Source of the DNA: Deltaproteobacteria bacterium UBA4427
Lineage (GTDB): Bacteria; Myxococcota_A; UBA9160; UBA4427
Length of the DNA: 21,056 bases
Direction of reading: 5' to 3'
Assembly: GCA_002390675.1 (NCBI GenBank)
Contig: DGPZ01000082.1
Coordinates: 1-21,056, forward strand
Position numbers and translations under genes: made by a program. Numbering within the stretch: the first letter of the stretch is position 1; every line of letters begins with the position of its first letter. This document shows, piece after piece, positions 1 to 6,890 of this stretch. The notes beneath the pieces were generated by a model, which was given only the letters and a program-made list of their open reading frames with translations, made no database searches and was not told where the DNA came from.

Positions 1-199
1 GGATGCGTCACGCTTCTGAGAGCAGGGTGCGGCGCTTCGAGAGCTCCTGGCATGAGGGCGAGGCGACTCCAAGTGGATGTCCATAAAGCTCGTCACAGTT
101 GGACGATCCATGCCGAGCGGGCGGAATTTCGCATGTCTTCCGATGCGACGGTGATCGACCTAGGCTTCAGCAGGTTGACGATTAGAAAGGAAGCGATTG

Positions 200-2008
200 A
201 TGACGAAAGAGCCGACCGAGGAGCTCGGGTTCGACCCCGATGTGCTGCGTGCGAAGTACCGGGAAGAGCGCGACAAACGTCTTCGACCCGAAGGGCTTGG
301 TCAGTATGTCGAGATGAAGGGCCGCTTTGCCGAGTTCGAACGCGACCCGTGGGTTGAGAACGTGACGGCGCGCGAACCGCTCTTCGATGAATCGGATGTC
401 GTGATCATAGGCGGCGGTTTCTCGGGCCTCTTGGCCGCGGCGCGTCTGCGAGAAAAGGGCGTGGATGATATCCGCGTCGTCGAGAAGGGCGGGGACTTTG
501 GTGGGACCTGGTACTGGAACCGCTACCCGGGTCTGGCTTGCGACGTCGAGTCCTACATCTATCTGCCCATGCTCGAGGAAATCGGAACGACGCCCACGGA
601 AAAGTACAGCCGCGGTGCCGAGATTTTTGAGCATTGCCGTGCGCTCGCGCGCCACTTTGACTTGTACCGAAGCGCCTGCTTCCAGACTGAAGTGACGGAG
701 ATCAGATGGGACGAAGCGTCGGCGCTATGGACGATCGAGACGAATCGCGGTGACCGGATGCGGGCGCGGTTCGTTTGTCTTGCCAACGGATTTCTGCAGA
801 AGCCTAAGCTTCCTGGCGTCCCGGGCCTCCAGTCTTTCGAGGGGCACGCGTTTCACACAAGTCGTTGGGACTACGCCTACACGGGCGGGGACGCGAATGG
901 CAAGCTCGATCGGCTTGGCGACAAGCGGGTCGGCATCATTGGCACGGGCGCGACAGCCGTCCAGTGCGTTCCTTACCTTGGCAAAGATGCGGGAGAGCTC
1001 TTTGTGTTCCAACGCACGCCGTCCTCGATCGGGGTGCGCGCGAATCGTTCGACGGACCCTGAATGGTGGTCGAGTCTCGAGCCCGGCTGGCAGAAGAACC
1101 GGATCGAGAACTTTCAGGTTCTCACGGCGGGAGGCGTCGCGGAAGAGGATCTCGTGGACGACGGATGGACTGAGGTCGTTCGGAAAATTCTAAACCTGAT
1201 GCTAGGCCAAACGGATCCCAACGTTGGGCCTGAGGCGATCGCCGAGATGGCGGAGCTCGCCGACTTCATGCAGATGGAAGAAATTCGCGCGCGTGTCGAC
1301 GCGGTCGTAACGGACCCCGCGACCGCCGAGGGACTCAAGCCTTGGTATCGACAGTTCTGCAAGCGCCCCTGCTTTCACGATGACTACCTCAAGACCTTCA
1401 ACCGGCCTAATGTTCATCTTGTAGAAACCCAGGGACAGGGCGTCGAGCGTGTCACACCCAAGGGCGTCGTCGCGGGCGGCGAGTTATATGAGCTCGATTG
1501 CCTCATCTTCGCGACCGGTTTCGAGATGGGGACCAACTATTCGAGTCGCGCCGGTTACCGGATCGTCGGACGCGAAGGGCGCACCCTCGACGAAGCCTGG
1601 TCGAGTGGCGTGCGTACTATGCACGGCATGCATATCCACGGTTTCCCGAACCTCTTCATGATGAGCATCGCGCAATCGGGATTCACCGTGAACTTCCCCT
1701 ACACCTTCGACCTCCAGGCACAGCACATAGCCTGGATCATCGAGCGTGCGCAGGCCCGCGACTGGAAGCGACTCGAGGTGACGGCGGAGGCTGAAGCAGC
1801 CTGGGTCGATGAGATCGTTGCGCGCGGCGGACAATCGAGCGAATTCTCAGAGAATTGCACGCCCGGCTACTACAACAACGAAGGAACCGCCGACGCGAAG
1901 AACCGACAGGGCGGCTTCTTTATCGGCGGGCCGACAGAGTTCGCCGAACGGCTTGAGGCATGGCGCGCCGCTGAGAAGTTCGAGGGTCTCGAGAGCCGCG
2001 GCGCCTAA
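200..2008 (+). CDS. Baeyer-Villiger flavin monooxygenase
   Basis: This 602-residue protein is a class B flavoprotein monooxygenase that would use FAD and NADPH to insert oxygen next to a ketone, giving an ester or lactone. An FAD-binding Rossmann motif GGGFSG sits at residues 71-76, followed by a GGTWYWNRYPG segment. The Baeyer-Villiger fingerprint FxGxxxHxxxW is complete (F213, G215, H219, W223). The second, NADPH-binding Rossmann motif GTGATA is at 248-253. The length matches the longer cyclododecanone/steroid-type BVMOs rather than the ~540-residue cyclohexanone type. I chose the ATG at 200 over the TTG at 197 because an AAAGGAAG Shine-Dalgarno tract lies at 186-193. There is no signal peptide, so it should be cytoplasmic. 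It leads a same-strand cluster with a P450 and an NTF2-like protein, which suggests one oxidative pathway. The family is clear; the substrate is not. Confidence 0.93.
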   Translation: MTKEPTEELGFDPDVLRAKYREERDKRLRPEGLGQYVEMKGRFAEFERDPWVENVTAREPLFDESDVVIIGGGFSGLLAAARLREKGVDDIRVVEKGGDFGGTWYWNRYPGLACDVESYIYLPMLEEIGTTPTEKYSRGAEIFEHCRALARHFDLYRSACFQTEVTEIRWDEASALWTIETNRGDRMRARFVCLANGFLQKPKLPGVPGLQSFEGHAFHTSRWDYAYTGGDANGKLDRLGDKRVGIIGTGATAVQCVPYLGKDAGELFVFQRTPSSIGVRANRSTDPEWWSSLEPGWQKNRIENFQVLTAGGVAEEDLVDDGWTEVVRKILNLMLGQTDPNVGPEAIAEMAELADFMQMEEIRARVDAVVTDPATAEGLKPWYRQFCKRPCFHDDYLKTFNRPNVHLVETQGQGVERVTPKGVVAGGELYELDCLIFATGFEMGTNYSSRAGYRIVGREGRTLDEAWSSGVRTMHGMHIHGFPNLFMMSIAQSGFTVNFPYTFDLQAQHIAWIIERAQARDWKRLEVTAEAEAAWVDEIVARGGQSSEFSENCTPGYYNNEGTADAKNRQGGFFIGGPTEFAERLEAWRAAEKFEGLESRGA

Positions 2009-2112
2009 GCGCGCGATGCAGAGCGGCTGCTGTTCAGCCCGCCCATAGCGGTAGCCATAACTCGGTCGCGCAGCCATACTTTCCTCACACACGCAGCGAA
2101 TAGGCGGTCACC

Positions 2113-2220
2113 ATGAGCGGAGTTCTTAGAGTCGATGAAACGAGCGAGTTCTTCGTCGCTCACTTGATGCAAAAGTCGTTAGTCGTGCAGGTCGTCCCCA
2201 AGCTGGCCGCGTCCGAATGA
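2113..2220 (+). CDS. Small ORF translationally coupled to the P450
   Basis: A 35-codon reading frame starts with ATG at 2113, preceded by TAGGCGGT about 6-8 nt upstream. It ends in a TGA (2218-2220) that overlaps the P450 start codon in an ATGA arrangement. The predicted peptide has a moderately hydrophobic stretch in its second half (MQKSLVVQVVPKLA) but no convincing transmembrane helix. I do not recognise it. It could be a real small protein, a leader peptide that delivers ribosomes to the P450, or a remnant of a longer gene. The overlap and plausible ribosome binding site are seen directly; expression is inferred. Confidence 0.4.
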   Translation: MSGVLRVDETSEFFVAHLMQKSLVVQVVPKLAASE

Positions 2221-3584
2221 CCGGGGAAACCACGCTTCGTGGCTGGAAGGCGATTCCCAAACTCGATGGCGGCGGACTCCTTCTCGGACATTTTTCTGAA
2301 TACAACGGAGGGATGTGGCAATTCCTTCAGCGCGCCTACGCGGAGGGCGGTCCGATCGTCCGCTTCCGCCTCGCTCAGAACGACATGGTCTTGATCTCGG
2401 GCCCAGAGGCTTCGGAGGCGTTCTTTCGGGCCCCAGAAGATCAGCTCTCGAATCGCGAGGCCTATAAAAAATCACAGACGCCCGTTTTTGGTCCCGGCAT
2501 CATCTTCGACGTTCCGCTGGAAACACATATGGAACAGCTCCAGATGATGGTCGGTGCGCTCAAGCCCCAAGCGCTTCGACGTTATGGCGATCAGATTGCC
2601 GCCGAGACCCGGCGCGCAGTGGCGGATTGGGGAGAGGAAGGCGAGGTCGACTTTCTTGATTTCATGGGGCAGCTCGCGCTCTATGCGTCGGCGCGCACTC
2701 TGCTCGGGCAGTCGTTCCGAGACGACACGACCGACGAGTTCGCCGCCCTTTACCATGACCTTGAAGCAGGTGTGAATCCGCTCTCCTATTTATTTCCGAA
2801 CCTTCCCCTCCCGGTCTTCCGAAGGCGGGATCGCGCCCGCGAGCGACTCGTCGAACTGATAGGACGGATGGCGACTCGCCGGCGTACGTCCGGCGAGCCC
2901 GGGGACGATATGCTCCAGGGCTTGATCGAAGCCCGGTATCAGGACGGACGAGCGCTCGACGACGAGGAAATTGTAGGCCTACTGCTCTTCCTCCTGTTCG
3001 CGGGACATCATTCGACATCGGTTGCGACGACATGGACGATGATCGAACTCCTGCGCCATCCCGGCTATCTCGCCCGAGTGGAAGCTGAGCGAGTACACCT
3101 GCAGAACGACCACGCGACAGAGGGCTATGCGGATCTCCTGCGCGGCGCCGAGCAGCTCAACCGAGGCATTCAAGAAAGCCTTCGACTGCACCCCCCTCTC
3201 ATCATGATGATGCGGAAAGTGATGCGCCCGTTCCGGTACGGCGGCTACGAGATTCCGGTAGGCAAGTTCGTGGTTCAATCTCCAGCCGTGGGTCACTTTC
3301 TAAAAGAGGTCTGGGAGGATCCCGAGCGATTCGATCCCGACCGATTCGGCCCCGATCGCCGCGAAGACGACAATCCCTTCGCGTTTACCGCCTTTGGCGG
3401 CGGAAAGCACAAATGCATCGGAATGAACTTCGCGTACATCCAGATGAAGGTGATCCTATCGACGCTGTTCAGCCAATTCGAGTTCGAGATTGGTGAAGAC
3501 GAATACGAGCCCGCGAGAGACAGCCTGATCATCGCCCCGGTTCAACCCTGCCGAATCCGCTATCGACGTCGCCGAGCCGCGTGA
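2217..3584 (+). CDS. Cytochrome P450, CYP51-like
   Basis: This 455-residue protein is a soluble bacterial heme monooxygenase. The I-helix motif is AGHHST at residues 262-267, the double-His form typical of the CYP51 family. The K-helix ExxR is ESLR with E320 and R323. The heme loop FGGGKHKCIG carries the axial thiolate Cys400. Segments such as TPVFGPGIIFD and the FRRRDRARERLVELI stretch resemble bacterial CYP51 (sterol 14-alpha-demethylase) sequences. There is no N-terminal membrane anchor. The start codon overlaps the stop of a 35-codon ORF (ATGA), so translation is probably coupled. No dedicated ferredoxin or reductase is visible nearby, so electrons must come from elsewhere. The context with a BVMO, an NTF2-like protein and an SDR points to oxidation of a terpenoid- or steroid-like compound rather than routine sterol synthesis. 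The family is certain; the substrate is inferred. Confidence 0.94.
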   Translation: MTGETTLRGWKAIPKLDGGGLLLGHFSEYNGGMWQFLQRAYAEGGPIVRFRLAQNDMVLISGPEASEAFFRAPEDQLSNREAYKKSQTPVFGPGIIFDVPLETHMEQLQMMVGALKPQALRRYGDQIAAETRRAVADWGEEGEVDFLDFMGQLALYASARTLLGQSFRDDTTDEFAALYHDLEAGVNPLSYLFPNLPLPVFRRRDRARERLVELIGRMATRRRTSGEPGDDMLQGLIEARYQDGRALDDEEIVGLLLFLLFAGHHSTSVATTWTMIELLRHPGYLARVEAERVHLQNDHATEGYADLLRGAEQLNRGIQESLRLHPPLIMMMRKVMRPFRYGGYEIPVGKFVVQSPAVGHFLKEVWEDPERFDPDRFGPDRREDDNPFAFTAFGGGKHKCIGMNFAYIQMKVILSTLFSQFEFEIGEDEYEPARDSLIIAPVQPCRIRYRRRRAA

Positions 3585-3617
3585 CAGCGCCACGTCGCGA
3601 CTAATGAAGAACGAACC

Positions 3618-3622
3618 AGGAG
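3618..3622 (+). promoter_or_regulatory. Shine-Dalgarno AGGAG deciding the NTF2-like start
   Basis: AGGAG lies 8 nt before the ATG at 3631. The alternative in-frame ATG at 3604 has no such site, so the shorter form is preferred. Confidence 0.7.
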
Positions 3623-3630
3623 CCACGGGT

Positions 3631-4035
3631 ATGAGTGTTAACGAGAGCAAGGCAATCGTTCGGCGTTATTTCGAGGTGCTCGCGGGCGGCGAGGGCGATC
3701 TTGTCGAACTGCTCCATGAAGATATTAGGTGGTCGGTCCCGCCGGGCTCAGACATGGCGGGCGAGAAGCGAGGCCGTGACGCCGTGTTGACCTTCCTCGG
3801 TAGCGGTGTCGACTACTACGACCCTAATGCGCCTATGGACGTCTCGATTCGCTCGATGATCGCGGAAGAGGGCCGCGTCGCTTGCGAGTTCACGCTCGAG
3901 GCGACGACCGCACGCGGTCGGGCCTACCGGAACGAATATCATTTCGTGTTCGAGATCGACGCCGGACGCATTCGTGCCGTCCGGGAATACCTAGACACGC
4001 ACTACGCCCATCTCGCGTTTCACTCGGAGGAGTAG
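3631..4035 (+). CDS. SnoaL-like / NTF2-fold protein
   Basis: This 134-residue protein has the SnoaL/ketosteroid-isomerase-like (NTF2 superfamily) pattern. An N-terminal helix pair (SKAIVRRYFEVLAGG) is followed by a segment with a conserved aromatic and prolines (IRWSVPPGS), then a curved sheet ending in YRNEYHFVFEIDAGRIRAVREYLD. Members of this fold are isomerases, dehydratases, limonene-epoxide-hydrolase-like enzymes or non-catalytic binders; the sequence alone does not say which. It lies 46 nt after the P450 on the same strand and is probably co-transcribed with the P450 and BVMO. A role on the product of those oxygenases is plausible but inferred. It has no signal peptide. Confidence 0.85.
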   Translation: MSVNESKAIVRRYFEVLAGGEGDLVELLHEDIRWSVPPGSDMAGEKRGRDAVLTFLGSGVDYYDPNAPMDVSIRSMIAEEGRVACEFTLEATTARGRAYRNEYHFVFEIDAGRIRAVREYLDTHYAHLAFHSEE

Positions 4036-4039
4036 GGCG

Positions 4040-4093
4040 TTGCAGGGCTGGTTGGTGTCAGAGGTCGTGGGCCTGAGGGCGCTGGGCCTGCAA
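4040..4093. terminator. Inverted repeat between convergent genes
   Basis: TTGCAGG (4040-4046) is complementary to CCTGCAA (4087-4093), bracketing a G-rich loop of 40 nt that contains two GGGCCTG copies. It nearly fills the gap between the convergent stop codons at 4035 and 4097, so it could act as a bidirectional terminator. There is no clear T-tract, so confidence is low. Confidence 0.3.
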
Positions 4094-4096
4094 TGG

Positions 4097-4876
4097 CTAC
4101 CAGGGAATTGGCTGGCCGTCCCAGGCCAGGAAGCATCCATTCTGCTCGGCCGTACAATCATCGACGACGCGAAGAAGCTGCGCCGCAGCCTGCTGAGGAT
4201 CGAAGAGCTTCGCTTCGGGTACGTTGCTCTGGAAGGGGCGCGAAAGATTTGTATCGACGGTCCCCGGATGAAGCGCCACGCAGATGACGTTGCGTGCGCG
4301 ACGTCCGAACTCGATGGCGAGCGTGCGAGTGAACATGTTCTGGGCCGCCTTCGAGGCCCGGTATCCGTACCATCCGCCGAGATGGTTATCTTCGATACTC
4401 CCGACCCGGGCCGAGAGGTTGGCGAGAATCGCGCGGTCTGGGTGACGCAATAGCGGAAGGAAGTGTTTAGCGACGAGCAGCGGTCCGAACGCGTTTACAC
4501 GGAAGATGTGTTCCAACGCCTCGGGCCGGAGATCCTCAATCTTCTTTTCCGGGGAGAGGCCCGCCTCGTCGTGGAGAACGCCGGCGCAGTTGAAGAGCCA
4601 GTGGATCCGCTCTACGCCATTTTGCGCGACGTCCTCGGCGGCTTGGGCGATGCTCGATTCTTCGGTGACGTCGAGGGGCAGGGTGGAGAGCTTGTGCCCG
4701 TGCTCGGACTTTAGGCGTGCGAGACTGGCGCTCTCTTCGGGTCGGCGAGAGGTGGCCACGACCCGGTCCACGTCGGGTCGCGCGAGCAGGGCTTCGACGA
4801 GTGCGAGCCCGATCCCGCGACTCGCGCCCTGGACCAGCGCGATGCGCTCTCTGCCGTTTTTTTGTTGTGTCTTCAT
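4097..4876 (-). CDS. Short-chain dehydrogenase/reductase, C-factor (CsgA)-like
   Basis: This 259-residue classical SDR has the cofactor motif GASRGIG at residues 17-23, NCAG at 96-99, the structural Asn128 (RVNAFG), a Ser in NLSAR (S155), and the YRASK catalytic pair Tyr172/Lys176. The HLGGWYGYRASKAAQN block and overall shape resemble the CsgA/C-factor-like SDR group. The start chosen is the ATG at 4874-4876; an AGGA lies directly against it, so spacing is poor and the start is uncertain. There is no signal peptide. The gene runs convergently towards the BVMO-P450-NTF2 operon. An SDR that oxidises an alcohol made by the P450 to the ketone needed by the BVMO would be a natural link, but this is inference. 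Confidence 0.9.
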   Translation of the reverse strand: MKTQQKNGRERIALVQGASRGIGLALVEALLARPDVDRVVATSRRPEESASLARLKSEHGHKLSTLPLDVTEESSIAQAAEDVAQNGVERIHWLFNCAGVLHDEAGLSPEKKIEDLRPEALEHIFRVNAFGPLLVAKHFLPLLRHPDRAILANLSARVGSIEDNHLGGWYGYRASKAAQNMFTRTLAIEFGRRARNVICVALHPGTVDTNLSRPFQSNVPEAKLFDPQQAAAQLLRVVDDCTAEQNGCFLAWDGQPIPW

Positions 4877-4887
4877 TCCTGCAACAT

Positions 4888-5057
4888 AACCGCCCTAATC
4901 GGTTCAGGTTGCTGCTCGATCTCAACGACCCCGATTCGCAGACTGTCATGCCGCTCCGCAGCGGCGAGGTCCTGCTGGATCGGAGATGGATCTCGCTTCA
5001 GGGCGAGAGTCATCCGGCCGAGTTCAAGTCAGTCGAGATCAAGCCGTTGCCCGCCGC
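4888..5057 (+). pseudogene. Remnant of DUF1080 (3-keto-disaccharide hydrolase) C-terminus
   Basis: In the + frame, residues such as SGEVLLDRRWISLQGE and HPAEFKSVEIKPLP match the closing strands of the DUF1080 / 3-keto-disaccharide hydrolase jelly-roll domain (usual pattern I-x-LQ-x-E-x-x-P-x-EF-x-x-I-x-IK-x-LP). Only about 55 residues look conserved. The frame upstream is antisense to the SDR gene, and downstream it runs on as low-complexity Arg-rich sequence instead of stopping after the KPLP strand. I read it as a decayed C-terminal fragment left by deletion or rearrangement. It was recognised by eye, so confidence is moderate. Confidence 0.45.
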
Positions 5058-5114
5058 GGCTCCAGGTAGAGCATCGCGGCGTCGGCGCCCCTCAAGGCCA
5101 GATGAGCGTCGACG

Positions 5115-5954
5115 CTACGTTGATCGGCCCGTCTCGTCCCTGCCCCATCCCGTCTCGCCTCGGGCGATCTGCCTTCTCGCAATCAGTCGCTCAATGATTC
5201 GAACGTAGCCGTAGATGAACATGGCTGGCCATTCCCAGGGACGGACGAGCAGTCGCTTCAGCATCCTGCGGACATGGCTCTCGTGGTTCTGCATGAGTTC
5301 CGGAAACTTCGTCTGGAGTTCGAACCCGCCTCGTCGTGCTCTCGTCATCACGGCGAGGAGTGACTTGAGGTCTCGGGGCTGCTGGACGATCGCCGTAGTA
5401 CCTGCAACGGATTTTCTTTCCGCGGTCTCGAAATGGCCCTGGACGAAACCATCGTCGGCGACGATTTCGGGAAACTCCTCCCAGCGTCTTCGTCCTTGCT
5501 CGGTCAGGACGAAACATCCGCTGCCGTTCGGCGCGCCGCTGCCGAAGTAGGGATTGAACCGCTCGGCCCGCTTGTAGAGTCGAACCGGAAGTGAAGCACC
5601 GGTGAGATCGAAGCTCGGTATCGGCGCAACGATATGAACGTCTTCATTTCGCATGGCTTCGATCATCGTACGAAGGGTTCCGGGGCGCAGCTCGATGTCC
5701 GCGTCGAGGAAGACTCTTGGAAAACGAGTCAGATGTTCTTCGCCAAGATTGAGTGCATTGCACTTCCCCGGCTTCGTTGTCTCGATGACCCTGATGCCGT
5801 GCCCGAACTGCTTCGCGCGTTCGGCCGTCGCGTCAGAACTCCCGTTCACGACCACGATAATCTCAAGCCCTTCGATGCCATCCGCGATCACGCCTCGAAG
5901 CGTTTTTTCGATGAGTTTTTCTTCGTTGTGCGCTGGAATGATGACGCTCGGCAC
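5115..5954 (-). CDS. Family 2 glycosyltransferase
   Basis: This GT-A fold glycosyltransferase has about 279 residues. It begins with the hallmark PSVIIPAHNEE strand, continues through GLEIIVVVNGSSD and KCNALNLG, and has the metal/nucleotide-sugar DxD motif as DAD at residues 84-86. A GSGCFVLTEQG segment and VADDGF follow, the latter matching the ED-type acceptor/base region. The C-terminus has an amphipathic/hydrophobic stretch (EWPAMFIYGYVRI) that may contact the membrane. I chose the GTG at 5952-5954 because TGGAGG lies 9 nt upstream and GT2 proteins commonly begin here; an ATG at 5987 would add 11 residues. Donor and acceptor are unknown. The neighbouring DUF1080 remnant hints at a former sugar-related locus. 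Confidence 0.88.
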   Translation of the reverse strand: MPSVIIPAHNEEKLIEKTLRGVIADGIEGLEIIVVVNGSSDATAERAKQFGHGIRVIETTKPGKCNALNLGEEHLTRFPRVFLDADIELRPGTLRTMIEAMRNEDVHIVAPIPSFDLTGASLPVRLYKRAERFNPYFGSGAPNGSGCFVLTEQGRRRWEEFPEIVADDGFVQGHFETAERKSVAGTTAIVQQPRDLKSLLAVMTRARRGGFELQTKFPELMQNHESHVRRMLKRLLVRPWEWPAMFIYGYVRIIERLIARRQIARGETGWGRDETGRST

Positions 5955-5963
5955 GGAATCGAT

Positions 5964-5969
5964 CCTCCA
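5964..5969 (-). promoter_or_regulatory. Shine-Dalgarno TGGAGG for the glycosyltransferase
   Basis: On the minus strand TGGAGG stands 9 nt before a GTG. It supports the GTG start at 5954 over the upstream ATG at 5987, which has no good site. Confidence 0.65.
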
Positions 5970-6375
5970 TTCAGTCGTTGTATACATCTGCCGGTTTTGG
6001 CTCGGGCATGCACGAGGACTGTGGAAACCGGGTTCGAATCCCCAGATTTCGAAGGATGGAACCGCAAAATGCCACCCGACGACCGACGAGCACCTCGTTG
6101 GGCGGGTGGTCGTCGAACCCCTTGTCTGGGGGATAGGCAAAACAAGCCCTGTTTTCCCCGCCACCGATACTAGGCATTCTTACAAGTAGGCCCAAAGGGA
6201 CCCGTTCCGGGACTAGAGAGCGGGACAAGGACTCCGAGTTCGTTGCGAAGGAGGTCCAGGCCTGGACCGCTGATCGCATATTAGCCTGAGTTTTTGCCGC
6301 GGGGTTGATAAAGCGTTGTTTCCAGGCGTCTGGTCCGAGTTGAGTGGTATGGCAATCGAAGGGGTAAAACGCCGA

Positions 6376-6423
6376 TGGGCAACAATCGGTCCGGCGCTTG
6401 CGCGCTTTTCCCATTGTTGCCCA
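6376..6423 (-). terminator. Perfect 11-bp inverted repeat downstream of the giant gene
   Basis: TGGGCAACAAT (6376-6386) is the exact reverse complement of ATTGTTGCCCA (6413-6423), with a 26-nt loop that itself contains GCGC-TTGC-GCGC. On the minus strand it starts 22 nt after the peroxidase stop codon and is followed 6 nt later by TTTT. A transcription terminator or 3' end stabiliser is the natural reading. The short T-run and long loop make it atypical. Confidence 0.5.
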
Positions 6424-6445
6424 CCAACTTCATTCACCTACTGGA

Positions 6446-6890
6446 TTAGCGAACGTCTGCTCCAACCTCCTTGTACATGTAGACCTGGAACTTAGACAAC
6501 TCGGCGAAGTTACATGCGCCGTCTCCATTCATGTCGGTGTTAGTGGATTCTAAGCTGTAGAATTCGCTCTGGAGAATCGCTAGATCCCCGAAGTTCACCA
6601 CTCCGTCATTGTTGAAGTCCGCATCACACATATTGCCGTGACCGTCATCGTCGGAATCTCGCTGGCTTTCGCCACCTGCGTCCGTTGAGGTCGGGCCGTT
6701 GGCTACGAAGCGACAGTTGTCGCACGCATCTCCGACTCCGTCTTCGTCCGTGTCAAGCTGATCCACATTGGCAGTCGTGGAGCAGTTGTCCTCGTCACCG
6801 CAGATTCCGTCCCCATCTTGATCATTCTGCGGATCAAATGGGCACGCATCGGCGCTTCCGAAGATTCCGTCTCCATCGGCATCGAGCGTT
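6446..6890 (-). other. Thrombospondin type-3 repeats and dockerin-like C-terminus
   Basis: The end of the giant protein has DxDxDGxxxxxDxCP repeats (for example DADGDGIFGSADACP, DQDGDGICGDEDNC, DTDEDGVGDACDNC), which bind calcium in a rigid rod. They lead straight into two EF-hand-like loops, DFNNDGVVNFGDL and DMNGDGACNFAEL, spaced as in a type I dockerin. The pairing of TSP3 repeats with a terminal dockerin-like module is common in deltaproteobacterial exported proteins (from memory). There is no sorting tail after it. Confidence 0.75.

Larger units (their letters stand above)
5955..6445. other. Intergenic region, no gene recognised
   Basis: This is the roughly 490-nt gap between the end of the giant peroxidase gene and the glycosyltransferase. 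Reading frames are open but give arginine/proline-rich translations with no family resemblance. It contains an 11-bp perfect inverted repeat (6376-6423). It also contains an isolated GGGTTCGAATCCC-type string near 6030 that mimics a tRNA T-loop but has no surrounding tRNA. Confidence 0.6.

Noticed and set aside
1..196. A possible C-terminal end of an upstream gene at the left window edge
   Set aside because: The frame is open but the translation has no recognisable pattern and runs into the BVMO in another frame, so I see nothing supportable there.
6015..6060. A GGGTTCGAATCCC string resembling a tRNA T-loop on the + strand
   Set aside because: Only three of five T-stem pairs form, and no acceptor stem, anticodon arm or D-arm can be built around it.
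5955..6164. A longer N-terminus for the glycosyltransferase reaching an ATG at 6164
   Set aside because: The extra ~70 residues are Arg/Pro/Ser-rich and unlike GT2 proteins; a strong Shine-Dalgarno and GTG sit just before the PSVIIPAHNEE strand.
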